From Chitinophagaceae bacterium (GTDB taxonomy: Bacteria; Bacteroidota; Bacteroidia; Chitinophagales; Chitinophagaceae): a DNA stretch of 6,280 nucleotides. Both the position numbers and the translations under genes were made by a program. The stretch covers positions 1-6,280 of the forward strand of contig JAGNOY010000131.1 in the NCBI GenBank assembly GCA_017989935.1, read 5' to 3'. Below the pieces are notes generated by a model. That model saw nothing but the letters and a program-made list of their open reading frames with translations, did no database searches and was not told where the DNA came from. Shown piece after piece: positions 1-5,894 of this stretch (positions within the stretch are counted from its first letter, which is position 1; every line of letters begins with the position of its first letter).

Positions 1-82
1 ATTCAGAGTTTTCTTCAGGGCATGACTTATTGCAGGATGCAAAAAAAATCAGTGAAAAAAAAATGGATAAAAGAATTCTCAT
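1..82 (-). CDS. N-terminus of a lipoprotein, truncated by the window edge
   Basis: Reading leftwards from an ATG at 82-80, 27 codons are open to the edge. They encode a classic lipoprotein signal: a short basic start (M-R), a hydrophobic core rich in Ile, Leu and Phe (residues 3-14), then the lipobox Phe-Ala-Ser-Cys with the acceptor cysteine at residue 17. The mature protein would begin Cys-Asn-Lys-Ser-Cys and then turn acidic. The start lies 36 bases after the methyltransferase stop on the same strand, so it may be the last visible gene of that operon. A near-consensus -7 box (TATCTTG, 92-98) could also serve it directly. The function cannot be told from 27 residues. An open frame on the plus strand over the same bases (to a stop at 102-104) is taken to be its mirror image. 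Confidence 0.68.
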   Translation of the reverse strand, partial: MRILLSIFFSLIFFASCNKSCPEENSE

Positions 83-118
83 AGCTAGATGCAAGATAAA
101 CTAAAATCTTTACACCAC

Positions 119-742
119 TTATATTTTTTGTGCCACAAATCTAATCACAGAGCCTTTCCCTTGATGAAACATCCCTTCATGTAATTCTATCTCTTGCTCA
201 ACCAATTCAATCACCTTATACCCTTTAAAATAATGCATGAATTCATCTGTCGAAAAAAGCATCTCTGCATTTCGTGGACCGCCAACACTTGGATTTTCTG
301 TTACATAGGTCAAATGATTTTTGCTAAACACTTCTGCAATTACAAAACCATCTTTTTTAATTAATCGATCAAATTGTCTGTAAGTGCTTGATTTAATTTC
401 AGCAGGTAAATGTGCGTATATCAAAGCAATTACATCAAATTGATTAGCTGCATAATTGAAGGATTCAAGTTCGCCAATTTGATAATCAAATTCTACTTCA
501 TGAATCTTGGCAAGTTGCATTGCTTTAACTTTAGCTTGCTCACTGATATCAAAGGCCGAAACCTTCCATCCTAACTTGGAAGCATACACCGCATTGCGCC
601 CCTCTCCCTCTGCTGGTAATAATAAATTTCCAACAGGCAATGATTGAAGAATTTGTTTAAAGTATTCATTCGGGTTGACTCCGTATGCATACGCTTGTTG
701 ACTATACCTTTCGTTCCATTGAGTCTTCCAATCTTTCATCAT
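119..742 (-). CDS. Class I SAM-dependent methyltransferase, TehB/TPMT-like
   Basis: This 207-residue protein is a complete small cytoplasmic methyltransferase. The N-terminus has the W..RY......YG..PN.YF signature (residues 9-28) typical of TehB- and thiopurine-methyltransferase-like enzymes. SAM-binding motif I is LLLPAEGEGRNAVYAS (40-55), followed by the acidic ribose-binding Asp65 in AFDIS. Motif IV is FDVIALIYAHLP (102-113), and the C-terminus has the family's LHEG..H.GKGSV element (187-199). The fold and cofactor are clear but the substrate is not. Relatives are often annotated as tellurite-resistance or thiol/thiopurine methyltransferases, and that should not be carried over here. It starts 20 bases after the trxB stop, so it is probably co-transcribed with trxB. 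Two ATGs lie side by side (742 and 739) with no Shine-Dalgarno to choose between them. Confidence 0.9.
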   Translation of the reverse strand: MMKDWKTQWNERYSQQAYAYGVNPNEYFKQILQSLPVGNLLLPAEGEGRNAVYASKLGWKVSAFDISEQAKVKAMQLAKIHEVEFDYQIGELESFNYAANQFDVIALIYAHLPAEIKSSTYRQFDRLIKKDGFVIAEVFSKNHLTYVTENPSVGGPRNAEMLFSTDEFMHYFKGYKVIELVEQEIELHEGMFHQGKGSVIRFVAQKI

Positions 743-762
743 TTGATATTACTTGATACAGT

Positions 763-1713
763 TTAGTGTAATCCATGTTCGCTCAAATAACGCTCTGCAT
801 CTAAGGCCGCCATGCAACCACTTCCTGCAGCTGTAACCGCTTGTCGATAGTTTTTATCTTGCACATCTCCACTGGCAAAAACACCTTCAACATTTGTTTT
901 AGTTGTTCCTGGTTGTGTTAGAATATACCCTGTTTCATCCATGTCGAGAAATGGTTTAAATATATCACTATTTGGCTTATGCCCAATAGCCACAAACAAA
1001 GCGCTTACAGGAATATGTTGAATATCTCCTGTGGCGTTATTTTTCACATTTAATGCTTTAATTTTTTCTTCAGCTTCAATAGAATCTATGACGGTATCCC
1101 AATACACTTTAATATTGGGGGTAGCTAGCACTCTGTCTTGCATCACCATACTAGCTCTCATTTTTTCGCTACGAATCAGCATATGCACTTGGCTACACAT
1201 TTTACTTAAATACATGGCTTCTTCGCAAGCTGTATCACCTGCGCCAACTATCGCGACTTCTTTACCTTTAAAAAATGCACCATCACAAACAGCACATGCA
1301 CTAACACCGCCTCCAGTTGTAGCCAATCTTTCTTCCTCAGGAATGCCTAACCATTTGGCTGAGGCACCTGTAGAAATAATCACAGCATCAGCCTCTATCC
1401 ATTTTTCTTCATCGACTTCTACACGATAAGGCTTCACAGAAAAATCAACTTTTGTGGCAATACCCCAACGAATATCTGCACCCATTCTGCGCGCTTGCTC
1501 TTCAAATTCTTGCATCATTTTTGGTCCCATCACACCTTCAGGATATCCAGGATAATTTTCAACTTCTGTAGTGATCATTAATTGTCCACCAGGTTGCAAA
1601 CCTTGATACATGACAGGATGTAAATTAGCTCTTGAGGCGTAAATGGCTGCTGTATAACCTGCAGGACCAGAACCTATTATTAAAACTTTGACTTTTTCGA
1701 TTTCGTTAGACAT
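763..1713 (-). CDS. trxB: Thioredoxin reductase (NADPH)
   Basis: TrxB is a FAD enzyme that passes electrons from NADPH to thioredoxin in the cytoplasm, supplying reducing power for disulfide reduction. The 316 residues match the usual bacterial length. Visible are the FAD dinucleotide fold GSGPAG (14-19), PGGQL (41-45), the second FAD/NADPH hinge STGA (114-117), the redox-active Cys-Ala-Val-Cys-Asp (140-144), the NADPH fold GAGDTA (157-162), and the C-terminal FAD motif SGD (281-283) followed by RQAVTAAGSGC (290-300). The site that reads HRRxxFRA in E. coli, which holds the 2'-phosphate of NADPH, is LIRSEKMRA here (179-187); the final Arg-Ala and one upstream Arg are kept. It sits 15 bases after the DUF4249 gene and 20 before the methyltransferase, most likely in one operon. 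No promoter of its own is evident in the 15-base gap. Confidence 0.97.
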   Translation of the reverse strand: MSNEIEKVKVLIIGSGPAGYTAAIYASRANLHPVMYQGLQPGGQLMITTEVENYPGYPEGVMGPKMMQEFEEQARRMGADIRWGIATKVDFSVKPYRVEVDEEKWIEADAVIISTGASAKWLGIPEEERLATTGGGVSACAVCDGAFFKGKEVAIVGAGDTACEEAMYLSKMCSQVHMLIRSEKMRASMVMQDRVLATPNIKVYWDTVIDSIEAEEKIKALNVKNNATGDIQHIPVSALFVAIGHKPNSDIFKPFLDMDETGYILTQPGTTKTNVEGVFASGDVQDKNYRQAVTAAGSGCMAALDAERYLSEHGLH

Positions 1714-1728
1714 ATGCGTTATTATTTT

Positions 1729-2661
1729 TTATTTTAAAGTATCTACTACGGTATAATATATTGGACTGAATGCACTCCACACCCCTAAGGCGCCTTTGAC
1801 ATTGCCCTGTACTTTTGTTGGCGAGGCAAAGGGATTGCCTACACTGCCAGCTGAGATGGCTAAGAGTTCCCAAAACTTAAACACCCCACGATCTATAGCG
1901 CTCCATTTCAACGTAACTGTATCTCCACGATGCAAGTATCCAAGTGTTTGAAATTCGTCTTGAGAATATTGCTTGGATTTATCATACCCAAGATCAATTG
2001 AAAGCGGGATGCGTGTGCCATTAATAACTCCATCATCATACACAGAATTAAATGAAGTCAGATACCTTTCAACATCACCAGTTTTATTCTTCTTTTTTAA
2101 TAAGGTTTCTATTCTGACTGCATTTCCTAAGGAATCTGGATCACTGTATAAAGCCTTAAGTGCTGCATATTCGGTTTCACGACCTGGTACAGGTTCTATC
2201 CACACAGAATCTAAAGGTGGAGTAACTGGAATTTTAGCCACTCCCTCATACGTTTTACCACTGCTTAGTATGGTTAACTTATAGGAATGATCTACTTGCC
2301 CCTTGAAATTCATGGCTACAGGATCTGAAATATCTGGACCATAAATATTGAAAGAAAAAGTTTCGCTGCCAATAGTAGTATCAACACTATATTCTCGAAG
2401 TGTAATTTGTTGATTTGTGTTCAAATCAAGCACTTGAATTTGGGCTTGGTGAACGTAGTTTACAGCACTTAAATCAATTTTATCGAAAAAACCAATGCTG
2501 TTTGTTAGACTCACATAAGGTAATTGATCTGTTTCGATGACACCTTCCACCACGACCAATTTTTCTGTTGAGCTCAAGTTGATATCGACTGTCTTTTCAC
2601 AAGAGCTGAACAGTAAGGCGAATAGTCCTAAACAACACCAACAAAGAAAGTGATTTTTCAT
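1729..2661 (-). CDS. DUF4249 lipoprotein
   Basis: This is a 310-residue lipoprotein when started at the ATG at 2661. Residues 1-21 form a lipoprotein signal (MKNH, a hydrophobic core, then Phe-Ser-Ser-Cys with the acceptor cysteine at 21). The mature start C-E-K and then LVVVEG (35-40), VSLTNSIGFF (50-59), FKFWELL (261-267), NPFASPT (276-282) and KGALGVW (289-295) are the recurring landmarks of DUF4249, a Bacteroidota family of unknown function. Members are presumed to sit in the outer membrane and are commonly found beside TonB-dependent receptors. No such receptor is present here: upstream is a terminated mutS-like gene and downstream is trxB. A longer frame with an ATG at 2691 exists, but its first codons overlap and lie upstream of the -7 box at 2679-2686, and the extra ten residues would bury the signal peptide. 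Confidence 0.88.
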   Translation of the reverse strand: MKNHFLCWCCLGLFALLFSSCEKTVDINLSSTEKLVVVEGVIETDQLPYVSLTNSIGFFDKIDLSAVNYVHQAQIQVLDLNTNQQITLREYSVDTTIGSETFSFNIYGPDISDPVAMNFKGQVDHSYKLTILSSGKTYEGVAKIPVTPPLDSVWIEPVPGRETEYAALKALYSDPDSLGNAVRIETLLKKKNKTGDVERYLTSFNSVYDDGVINGTRIPLSIDLGYDKSKQYSQDEFQTLGYLHRGDTVTLKWSAIDRGVFKFWELLAISAGSVGNPFASPTKVQGNVKGALGVWSAFSPIYYTVVDTLK

Positions 2662-2678
2662 GATTCGATTGAAGATTG

Positions 2679-2686
2679 CAAAAGTA
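2679..2686 (-). promoter_or_regulatory. Bacteroidota-type -7 box for the DUF4249-trxB operon
   Basis: Read on the minus strand the site is TACTTTTGC, a full match to the Bacteroidota -7 consensus TAnnTTTG. It lies 17 bases before the ATG at 2661, implying a 5' leader of roughly a dozen bases. The -33 region (around TTTTC, about 20 bases upstream) is only a weak match to TTG/TTTG. It follows the hairpin at 2813-2845, so the genes downstream probably form a new transcription unit. Confidence 0.65.
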
Positions 2687-2812
2687 AACAACCTAGCGTC
2701 GTTAGAAAAATTAATTTAATGAGATTGAGCTTGCAAATACTGTTTTTGATGAAAACACCAGATGGTAACCAATACATGAAGGCTGTTTGTATTGCGGCAA
2801 CGATAGAACGGA

Positions 2813-2845
2813 AAGCCCATCTCGTTCTTAAAAACGAGATGGCTT
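2813..2845 (-). terminator. Hairpin terminator after the mutS-like gene
   Basis: An inverted repeat pairs AAGCC-C-ATCTCGTT (2813-2826) with AACGAGATGGCTT (2833-2845): 13 base pairs with one bulged C and a six-base loop. It lies 41 bases beyond the mutS-like stop. On the minus strand the stem is followed by CTTTCCGTTCT, an imperfect U-rich tail, so termination may be incomplete. No T-run follows on the plus strand. Confidence 0.7.
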
Positions 2846-2886
2846 GCAGAGATAGCGTGTGTGCCGCCCAAAAAAGAATCGCTATC

Positions 2887-4668
2887 CTAAATAATTTCCA
2901 TTTTCTTCATCAAAAAAGTGGCGCTCTTGTTCTGGCAAATACCCTGACGAAGTGTATAATCGAAATGCAATTCTTGATGACTTAAATCTACTTCAAAGCA
3001 TTGATTACTCAAGTAATTTGGATGAAGATCGGTGGTTTTGCAGACTTCAATATCGTGGGTAGCAATAACCCCGATGGCGTTTAATTTGATTAACTTTTCG
3101 AGAAATAAAATAGTGCCATTGCGCTTATCTTCGGAATTGGTGCCTCTTAAAATTTCATCTAATAAAATAAAACACGGTCCTTGACGCAAGGTATCCATAA
3201 TATATTTCAACTTCTTAACTTCAGCAAAAAAGAAGGATTCGTTTTCGCCCAACGAATCTGAAAGGCGCATGGATACTATCAAGTTGAGTGGGTGAATATT
3301 AGCTTGTTGTGCACATACCGCTCCGCCCATGCCAGCCAGTACTGCATTGACACCTAGACTTCGCAGAAAGGTACTTTTGCCAGACATATTTGAGCCAGTT
3401 AAGATCACAAAAGGCTGTTGGGTAAATGATATATCATTATTCACCCGTTTATCATCAGGAATTAAAGGATGCCCTAAACCTTTGTATTCGATGTTAGCCT
3501 GTTGGTTGAGTGTCGGAAAACAATAATGAGGATGATTATAACTCAGATTGCTTAGGCTATTAATACATTCAACCTCGCCTATTGTATTGAGCCAAACAGT
3601 TAAGAACTGACTATTTTGTTGTCGCCATTGATTGAGCGTGTGAAAGACATGGATATGGTATAAACCTACGCCATTAAACAAGACCGCTCCGACCAAATTA
3701 TTCAATGAATCCATGCGTTCGAATAAACTTGATAATTTAAGAATTAGCTGACTTGCCGACTTTTGTTGAGTTTGCAAGGATGCTTGGCATGATTTCATTT
3801 TTTCGCTAGTCCAAGTTTCATGTTCTATCAAGGCCATGAGTTTGCCATATTGCAATAATTGAGCATGGATTTTTTCTGCTTTGGGCATTTCTTGTTTGAT
3901 TTTTTTTAGCCATTGCGAAAAAATAATCAGGTTCAAGGTAAAAATAAACGAGGCTAATTTCCAATACATTTCAAGGTCTGTGAAATTGTACATCACCACC
4001 AAAATGATCAAAGCGGCAGGTAAGATAAAGCTCAAAACCCTCATCCATAAAGGAACAGGTTGAATATCTGATTTACTCCAATCTATGAGTTGATTATAGG
4101 AAAGTTCTTGATCTTGTTGCACACGACCTTGAGCCATCAAAGATTGACGCCAATTTATTTTAGGTGTACATTCTTTCACAGCTTGTTGGGTGAGTTGAAT
4201 TTCTTCGAATGACAAATGACCCTTCATGGAATTGGCCACATGCAATTTCCCTGGAAAAGTTTCGGTGCGATTGATGAATTGAAACAAAGAATTGTCTCCA
4301 AAAATATCCAAATCTTCGGCGTAAGGATGAAGGGCATCTTTGAAAGATGTACCATTCTCTGTTGGTCTTCGCTTACGTTCAAGGAAATCGACTTCATCTA
4401 CATTAATTTCGATAAGTGCTTTAATGAATTTGATTTTTTCAGTCATATTATTGTGCACACGAATCACCACTAGAAAAATCACCAAACTCATAGAAAGTAA
4501 AGCAATCCAAAGTTGTCCTTGACCTTTTGCTAAGGCATAGATCGAATAAGCAGCCAACACAAACAAGCTAATTCTCAGCATGCTAAGCAAGAAACTTTTG
4601 CGCTGAAGCCCTAACAAAGAAGCTTGATTAGTTGATGAAATTTGTTTGTATATAGTGGAATCGATCAT
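2887..4668 (-). CDS. Membrane-anchored MutS-family ATPase
   Basis: This 593-residue protein ends in a MutS-type ABC ATPase domain. Visible are Walker A TGSNMSGKST (424-433), the MutS segment RLSDSLGENESFFFAEVKKLK (from 468), Walker B FILLDEILRGTNSEDK (500-515) with the catalytic Asp504-Glu505, and the H-loop ATHD (536-539). Ahead of it lie two hydrophobic pairs likely to cross the membrane (about 27-48 and 53-70, then about 208-228 and 236-252) and a lever-like helical stretch (258-320). The mismatch-reading N-terminal domain with its Phe-x-Glu motif, and the connector domain of true MutS, are absent; the protein is far shorter than the roughly 850 residues of MutS. It is therefore unlikely to be the housekeeping mismatch-repair MutS. 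Such proteins are known in Bacteroidota but their role is undefined; an ATP-driven membrane-linked function is inference. It stands alone, with its own terminator, and diverges from the tRNA gene. Confidence 0.88.
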   Translation of the reverse strand: MIDSTIYKQISSTNQASLLGLQRKSFLLSMLRISLFVLAAYSIYALAKGQGQLWIALLSMSLVIFLVVIRVHNNMTEKIKFIKALIEINVDEVDFLERKRRPTENGTSFKDALHPYAEDLDIFGDNSLFQFINRTETFPGKLHVANSMKGHLSFEEIQLTQQAVKECTPKINWRQSLMAQGRVQQDQELSYNQLIDWSKSDIQPVPLWMRVLSFILPAALIILVVMYNFTDLEMYWKLASFIFTLNLIIFSQWLKKIKQEMPKAEKIHAQLLQYGKLMALIEHETWTSEKMKSCQASLQTQQKSASQLILKLSSLFERMDSLNNLVGAVLFNGVGLYHIHVFHTLNQWRQQNSQFLTVWLNTIGEVECINSLSNLSYNHPHYCFPTLNQQANIEYKGLGHPLIPDDKRVNNDISFTQQPFVILTGSNMSGKSTFLRSLGVNAVLAGMGGAVCAQQANIHPLNLIVSMRLSDSLGENESFFFAEVKKLKYIMDTLRQGPCFILLDEILRGTNSEDKRNGTILFLEKLIKLNAIGVIATHDIEVCKTTDLHPNYLSNQCFEVDLSHQELHFDYTLRQGICQNKSATFLMKKMEII

Positions 4669-4687
4669 TGTAAAGGATTAAAAGTCG

Positions 4688-4695
4688 TAAAAATA
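4688..4695 (-). promoter_or_regulatory. Possible -7 box for the mutS-like gene
   Basis: Minus-strand TATTTTTA matches TAnnTTTG at all fixed positions except the last (G to A). It lies 19 bases before the ATG at 4668. No convincing -33 element is seen, and in sequence this AT-rich the match could be chance. Confidence 0.3.
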
Positions 4696-4717
4696 AGAGA
4701 GAATGTGGTAAAGAATT

Positions 4718-4734
4718 ATTTGTACTTTACAAAT
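4718..4734. repeat. 17-base palindrome between the divergent mutS-like and tRNA genes
   Basis: ATTTGTA-CTT-TACAAAT is a perfect seven-base inverted repeat around a three-base centre. It sits about 50 bases upstream of the mutS-like start and 97 bases before the tRNA, in the only intergenic space shared by two divergent units. The form suits a dimeric regulator binding site, but no regulator is encoded nearby. Confidence 0.4.
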
Positions 4735-4806
4735 CAAGCTAATAGAGGCTGTTAATAGCTTCAGAAAAATGTCTGATTAAATTTTATGAGAATAAACTAA
4801 TTGTTG

Positions 4807-4814
4807 TAATATTG
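4807..4814 (+). promoter_or_regulatory. Possible -7 box for tRNA-Leu
   Basis: TAATATTG matches TAnnTTTG with one change (first T of TTTG is A) and ends 17 bases before the mature tRNA 5' end, a sensible distance for a short trimmed leader. The -33 region is not clear. Confidence 0.42.
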
Positions 4815-4831
4815 CACTCCTTGTTATTGAG

Positions 4832-4915
4832 GCCCAGATGGCGGAATTGGTAGACGCGCTAGACTCAAAATCTTGTATTCGCAAGGATGTGCAGGTTCGA
4901 TTCCTGTTCTGGGCA
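4832..4915 (+). tRNA. tRNA-Leu, anticodon CAA
   Basis: The 84-base gene folds as a class II tRNA. The acceptor stem pairs GCCCAGA (4832-4838) with TCTGGGC (4908-4914), and A4915 is the discriminator base. The D-arm contains the usual AATTGGTAGAC. The anticodon loop CTCAAAA (4864-4870) carries CAA at 4866-4868, reading the UUG leucine codon. The long variable arm is ATTC-GCAA-GGAT, and the T-arm is GCAGG-TTCGATT-CCTGT. The 3' CCA is not encoded (CTT follows), so it must be added after transcription. The anticodon stem CTAGA/TCTTG contains one T-T mismatch (4860 with 4874). Confidence 0.97.
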
Positions 4916-4920
4916 CTTAC

Positions 4921-4950
4921 AAAAGCCGATTCTTAGGAGTCGGTTTTTTT
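4921..4950 (+). terminator. Intrinsic terminator of tRNA-Leu
   Basis: CCGATTC (4926-4932) pairs with GAGTCGG (4937-4943) around the tetraloop TTAG, followed at once by seven T residues (4944-4950). The preceding A-run (4921-4924) could extend the stem into the T-tract. It begins six bases after the tRNA, so the tRNA appears to be a single-gene unit. Confidence 0.9.
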
Positions 4951-5000
4951 GTGCTTATACTTTAGCAAAATAAAAATTAGTGCAATTGGGTTGTTATTAG

Positions 5001-5033
5001 AACTTTTCCAAAGATTAGGACTTTCGAAAAGTT
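5001..5033. repeat. Inverted repeat / potential hairpin
   Basis: AACTTTTC (5001-5008) is the exact reverse complement of GAAAAGTT (5026-5033). Inside it, AAAG (5010-5013) pairs with CTTT (5021-5024). The stem is thus 8 plus 4 base pairs separated by one C-C mismatch, with the seven-base loop ATTAGGA. There is no T-run on either side, so it is not a standard terminator. Confidence 0.55.
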
Positions 5034-5124
5034 GTTGAGGTGCATATAAATTCAAGTTTCGAACAGTTTTATTATTTTCATATTGGAAGATATCAAATTG
5101 TAAAATGAAATAGTACTTCTACTG

Positions 5125-5153
5125 TTTGCATAAATGTCGATAATTATGCCAAA
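5125..5153. repeat. Second inverted repeat / potential hairpin
   Basis: TTTGCATAA (5125-5133) pairs with TTATGCCAAA (5144-5153): nine base pairs with a single bulged C and a ten-base loop. Together with the hairpin at 5001-5033 it marks this stretch as possibly structured when transcribed. Confidence 0.45.
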
Positions 5154-5333
5154 TCATTCATGTTGTTCAGTGGTTACGTTGGTGCTTTTTTTAAAATTGG
5201 AACAGAAGATTTAACAAACCACTTTTTCAAACTATATATGTCACCATTCTACTTAAAATACACCTAGCCTCTCGAGGCAAGAAATACGAAGTATTACAAC
5301 AAAAGAACAGAAAGAATCAATAGAAAATTGTTC

Positions 5334-5341
5334 TACCTTTA
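5334..5341 (+). promoter_or_regulatory. Possible -7 box for the small membrane protein
   Basis: TACCTTTA matches TAnnTTTG except for the last base and lies exactly 40 bases before the ATG at 5382. The same ten bases CTACCTTTAC recur at 5846-5855, again 40 bases before an ATG (5895). No clear -33 element is seen. Confidence 0.4.
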
Positions 5342-5381
5342 CGACCTTCAAAGTTATTTGCTGCCTTTTATTGACAAGTAT

Positions 5382-5822
5382 ATGATTTATAAAATCCTAA
5401 CAGTTACCTTCCTTTCTAGTTTTGAAATCTATGTAGCAATTGCTTCAGGCATGGCCTTTAAATTATCGCCTCACATTATTTGCCTCGCAACCTTAACTGG
5501 TGGCATTAGTGGCGTATTTATAGCTGCATTCTTAGGCGACAAAATCAAAGAATTTATAGCTAAGTACCAAAAGCCAAGTACGACGCCAAAAGTAAAAAAA
5601 GAGGGTGCCAAAGAAAAATTTCTGCTAAAACTTTGGCATCAATATGGGGTTTTTGGAATTGGGTTTATAGGTACCTTTTTACTAGGAGCCCCTGCAAGTA
5701 TTGGTATTGGTTATGGCTTTGGCGTACAAGCCAAACAGCTCGTAAAACTTTGTCTGTTTGCTGTAATCATTAGATCTGTAGCCTATTCCTACTTCTTTGA
5801 TTATTTGAAGAATTTATTCTGA
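5382..5822 (+). CDS. Small integral membrane protein, probable small multidrug-export (COG2426-like) family
   Basis: The 146-residue protein is mostly membrane. Hydrophobic segments fall at about 4-24, 30-52, 90-113 and 119-139, with a lysine-rich loop (54-85) that should face the cytoplasm. An intramembrane Glu15 in SSFEIYVAIASGMAFKLSP recalls the conserved E-x-x-x-A-I-x-x-G segment of the small multidrug-export family. The second half has a glycine-rich counterpart (GIGFIGTFLLGAPASIGIGYG, 92-112). Transport is inferred from this resemblance only; no substrate can be named. The reading frame is open back to 5268 and a TTG at 5328 would add 18 residues. I chose the ATG at 5382 because it starts just before the first membrane segment and because a -7-like box at 5334-5341 lies between the two candidates. 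It appears to be a single-gene unit; the next gene starts 72 bases later. Confidence 0.72.
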   Translation: MIYKILTVTFLSSFEIYVAIASGMAFKLSPHIICLATLTGGISGVFIAAFLGDKIKEFIAKYQKPSTTPKVKKEGAKEKFLLKLWHQYGVFGIGFIGTFLLGAPASIGIGYGFGVQAKQLVKLCLFAVIIRSVAYSYFFDYLKNLF

Positions 5823-5846
5823 TCAGTTTTGTATTAAAAACAAAGC

Positions 5847-5854
5847 TACCTTTA
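5847..5854 (+). promoter_or_regulatory. Possible -7 box for the secreted-protein gene
   Basis: TACCTTTA lies 40 bases before the ATG at 5895, the same element and spacing as at 5334-5341. TTTTG at 5827-5831 could be the -33 element, but the 15-base spacing is shorter than the usual 19-21. Confidence 0.42.
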
Positions 5855-5894
5855 CAAAGCAACCTCATTTCTTAAACTCTTTATCAATCACCAA

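Larger units (their letters stand above)
4951..5327. other. Gene-poor intergenic stretch with several inverted repeats
   Basis: I see no convincing gene in these bases. Two short open frames can be read. One is on the plus strand (ATG 5160, stop 5265-5267, 35 codons). The other is an ATG-less frame on the minus strand (about 5117 down to a stop at 4933-4935, roughly 60 codons) that overlaps the tRNA terminator. Neither has a recognisable domain, and both are within what chance allows in AT-rich DNA. The stretch does contain two hairpin-capable inverted repeats (5001-5033 and 5125-5153) and two smaller ones near its end: GCCTC-TC-GAGGC at 5267-5278 and AATAC-GAA-GTATT at 5283-5295. Confidence 0.55.

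Noticed and set aside
3..104. Plus-strand open frame from the left edge to a stop at 102-104
   Set aside because: The opposite strand encodes a textbook lipoprotein signal with lipobox over the same bases and fits the direction of the neighbouring genes. The plus-strand reading is lysine-rich and has no recognisable feature.
1031..1429. Plus-strand open frame of 132 codons
   Set aside because: It lies wholly within trxB on the opposite strand, and trxB has every expected motif.
1714..1728. Separate promoter for trxB in the 15-base gap
   Set aside because: No TAnnTTTG-like box with a partner -33 element is seen, and the short spacing favours read-through from the DUF4249 gene.
2650..2985. 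Plus-strand open frame of 111 codons across the mutS-DUF4249 gap
   Set aside because: It overlaps the 3' end of the mutS-like gene, the terminator hairpin and the DUF4249 promoter on the opposite strand, and its translation has no domain character.
5328..5381. TTG start that would add 18 residues to the small membrane protein
   Set aside because: It is a rare start codon with no ribosome site. The -7-like box at 5334-5341 lies downstream of it, and the ATG at 5382 begins just before the first membrane helix. It is not fully excluded.
5827..5845. Possible terminator after the small membrane protein (TTTGT ... ACAAA)
   Set aside because: The stem is only five A/T-rich pairs with a seven-base loop and no T-run, too weak to call.
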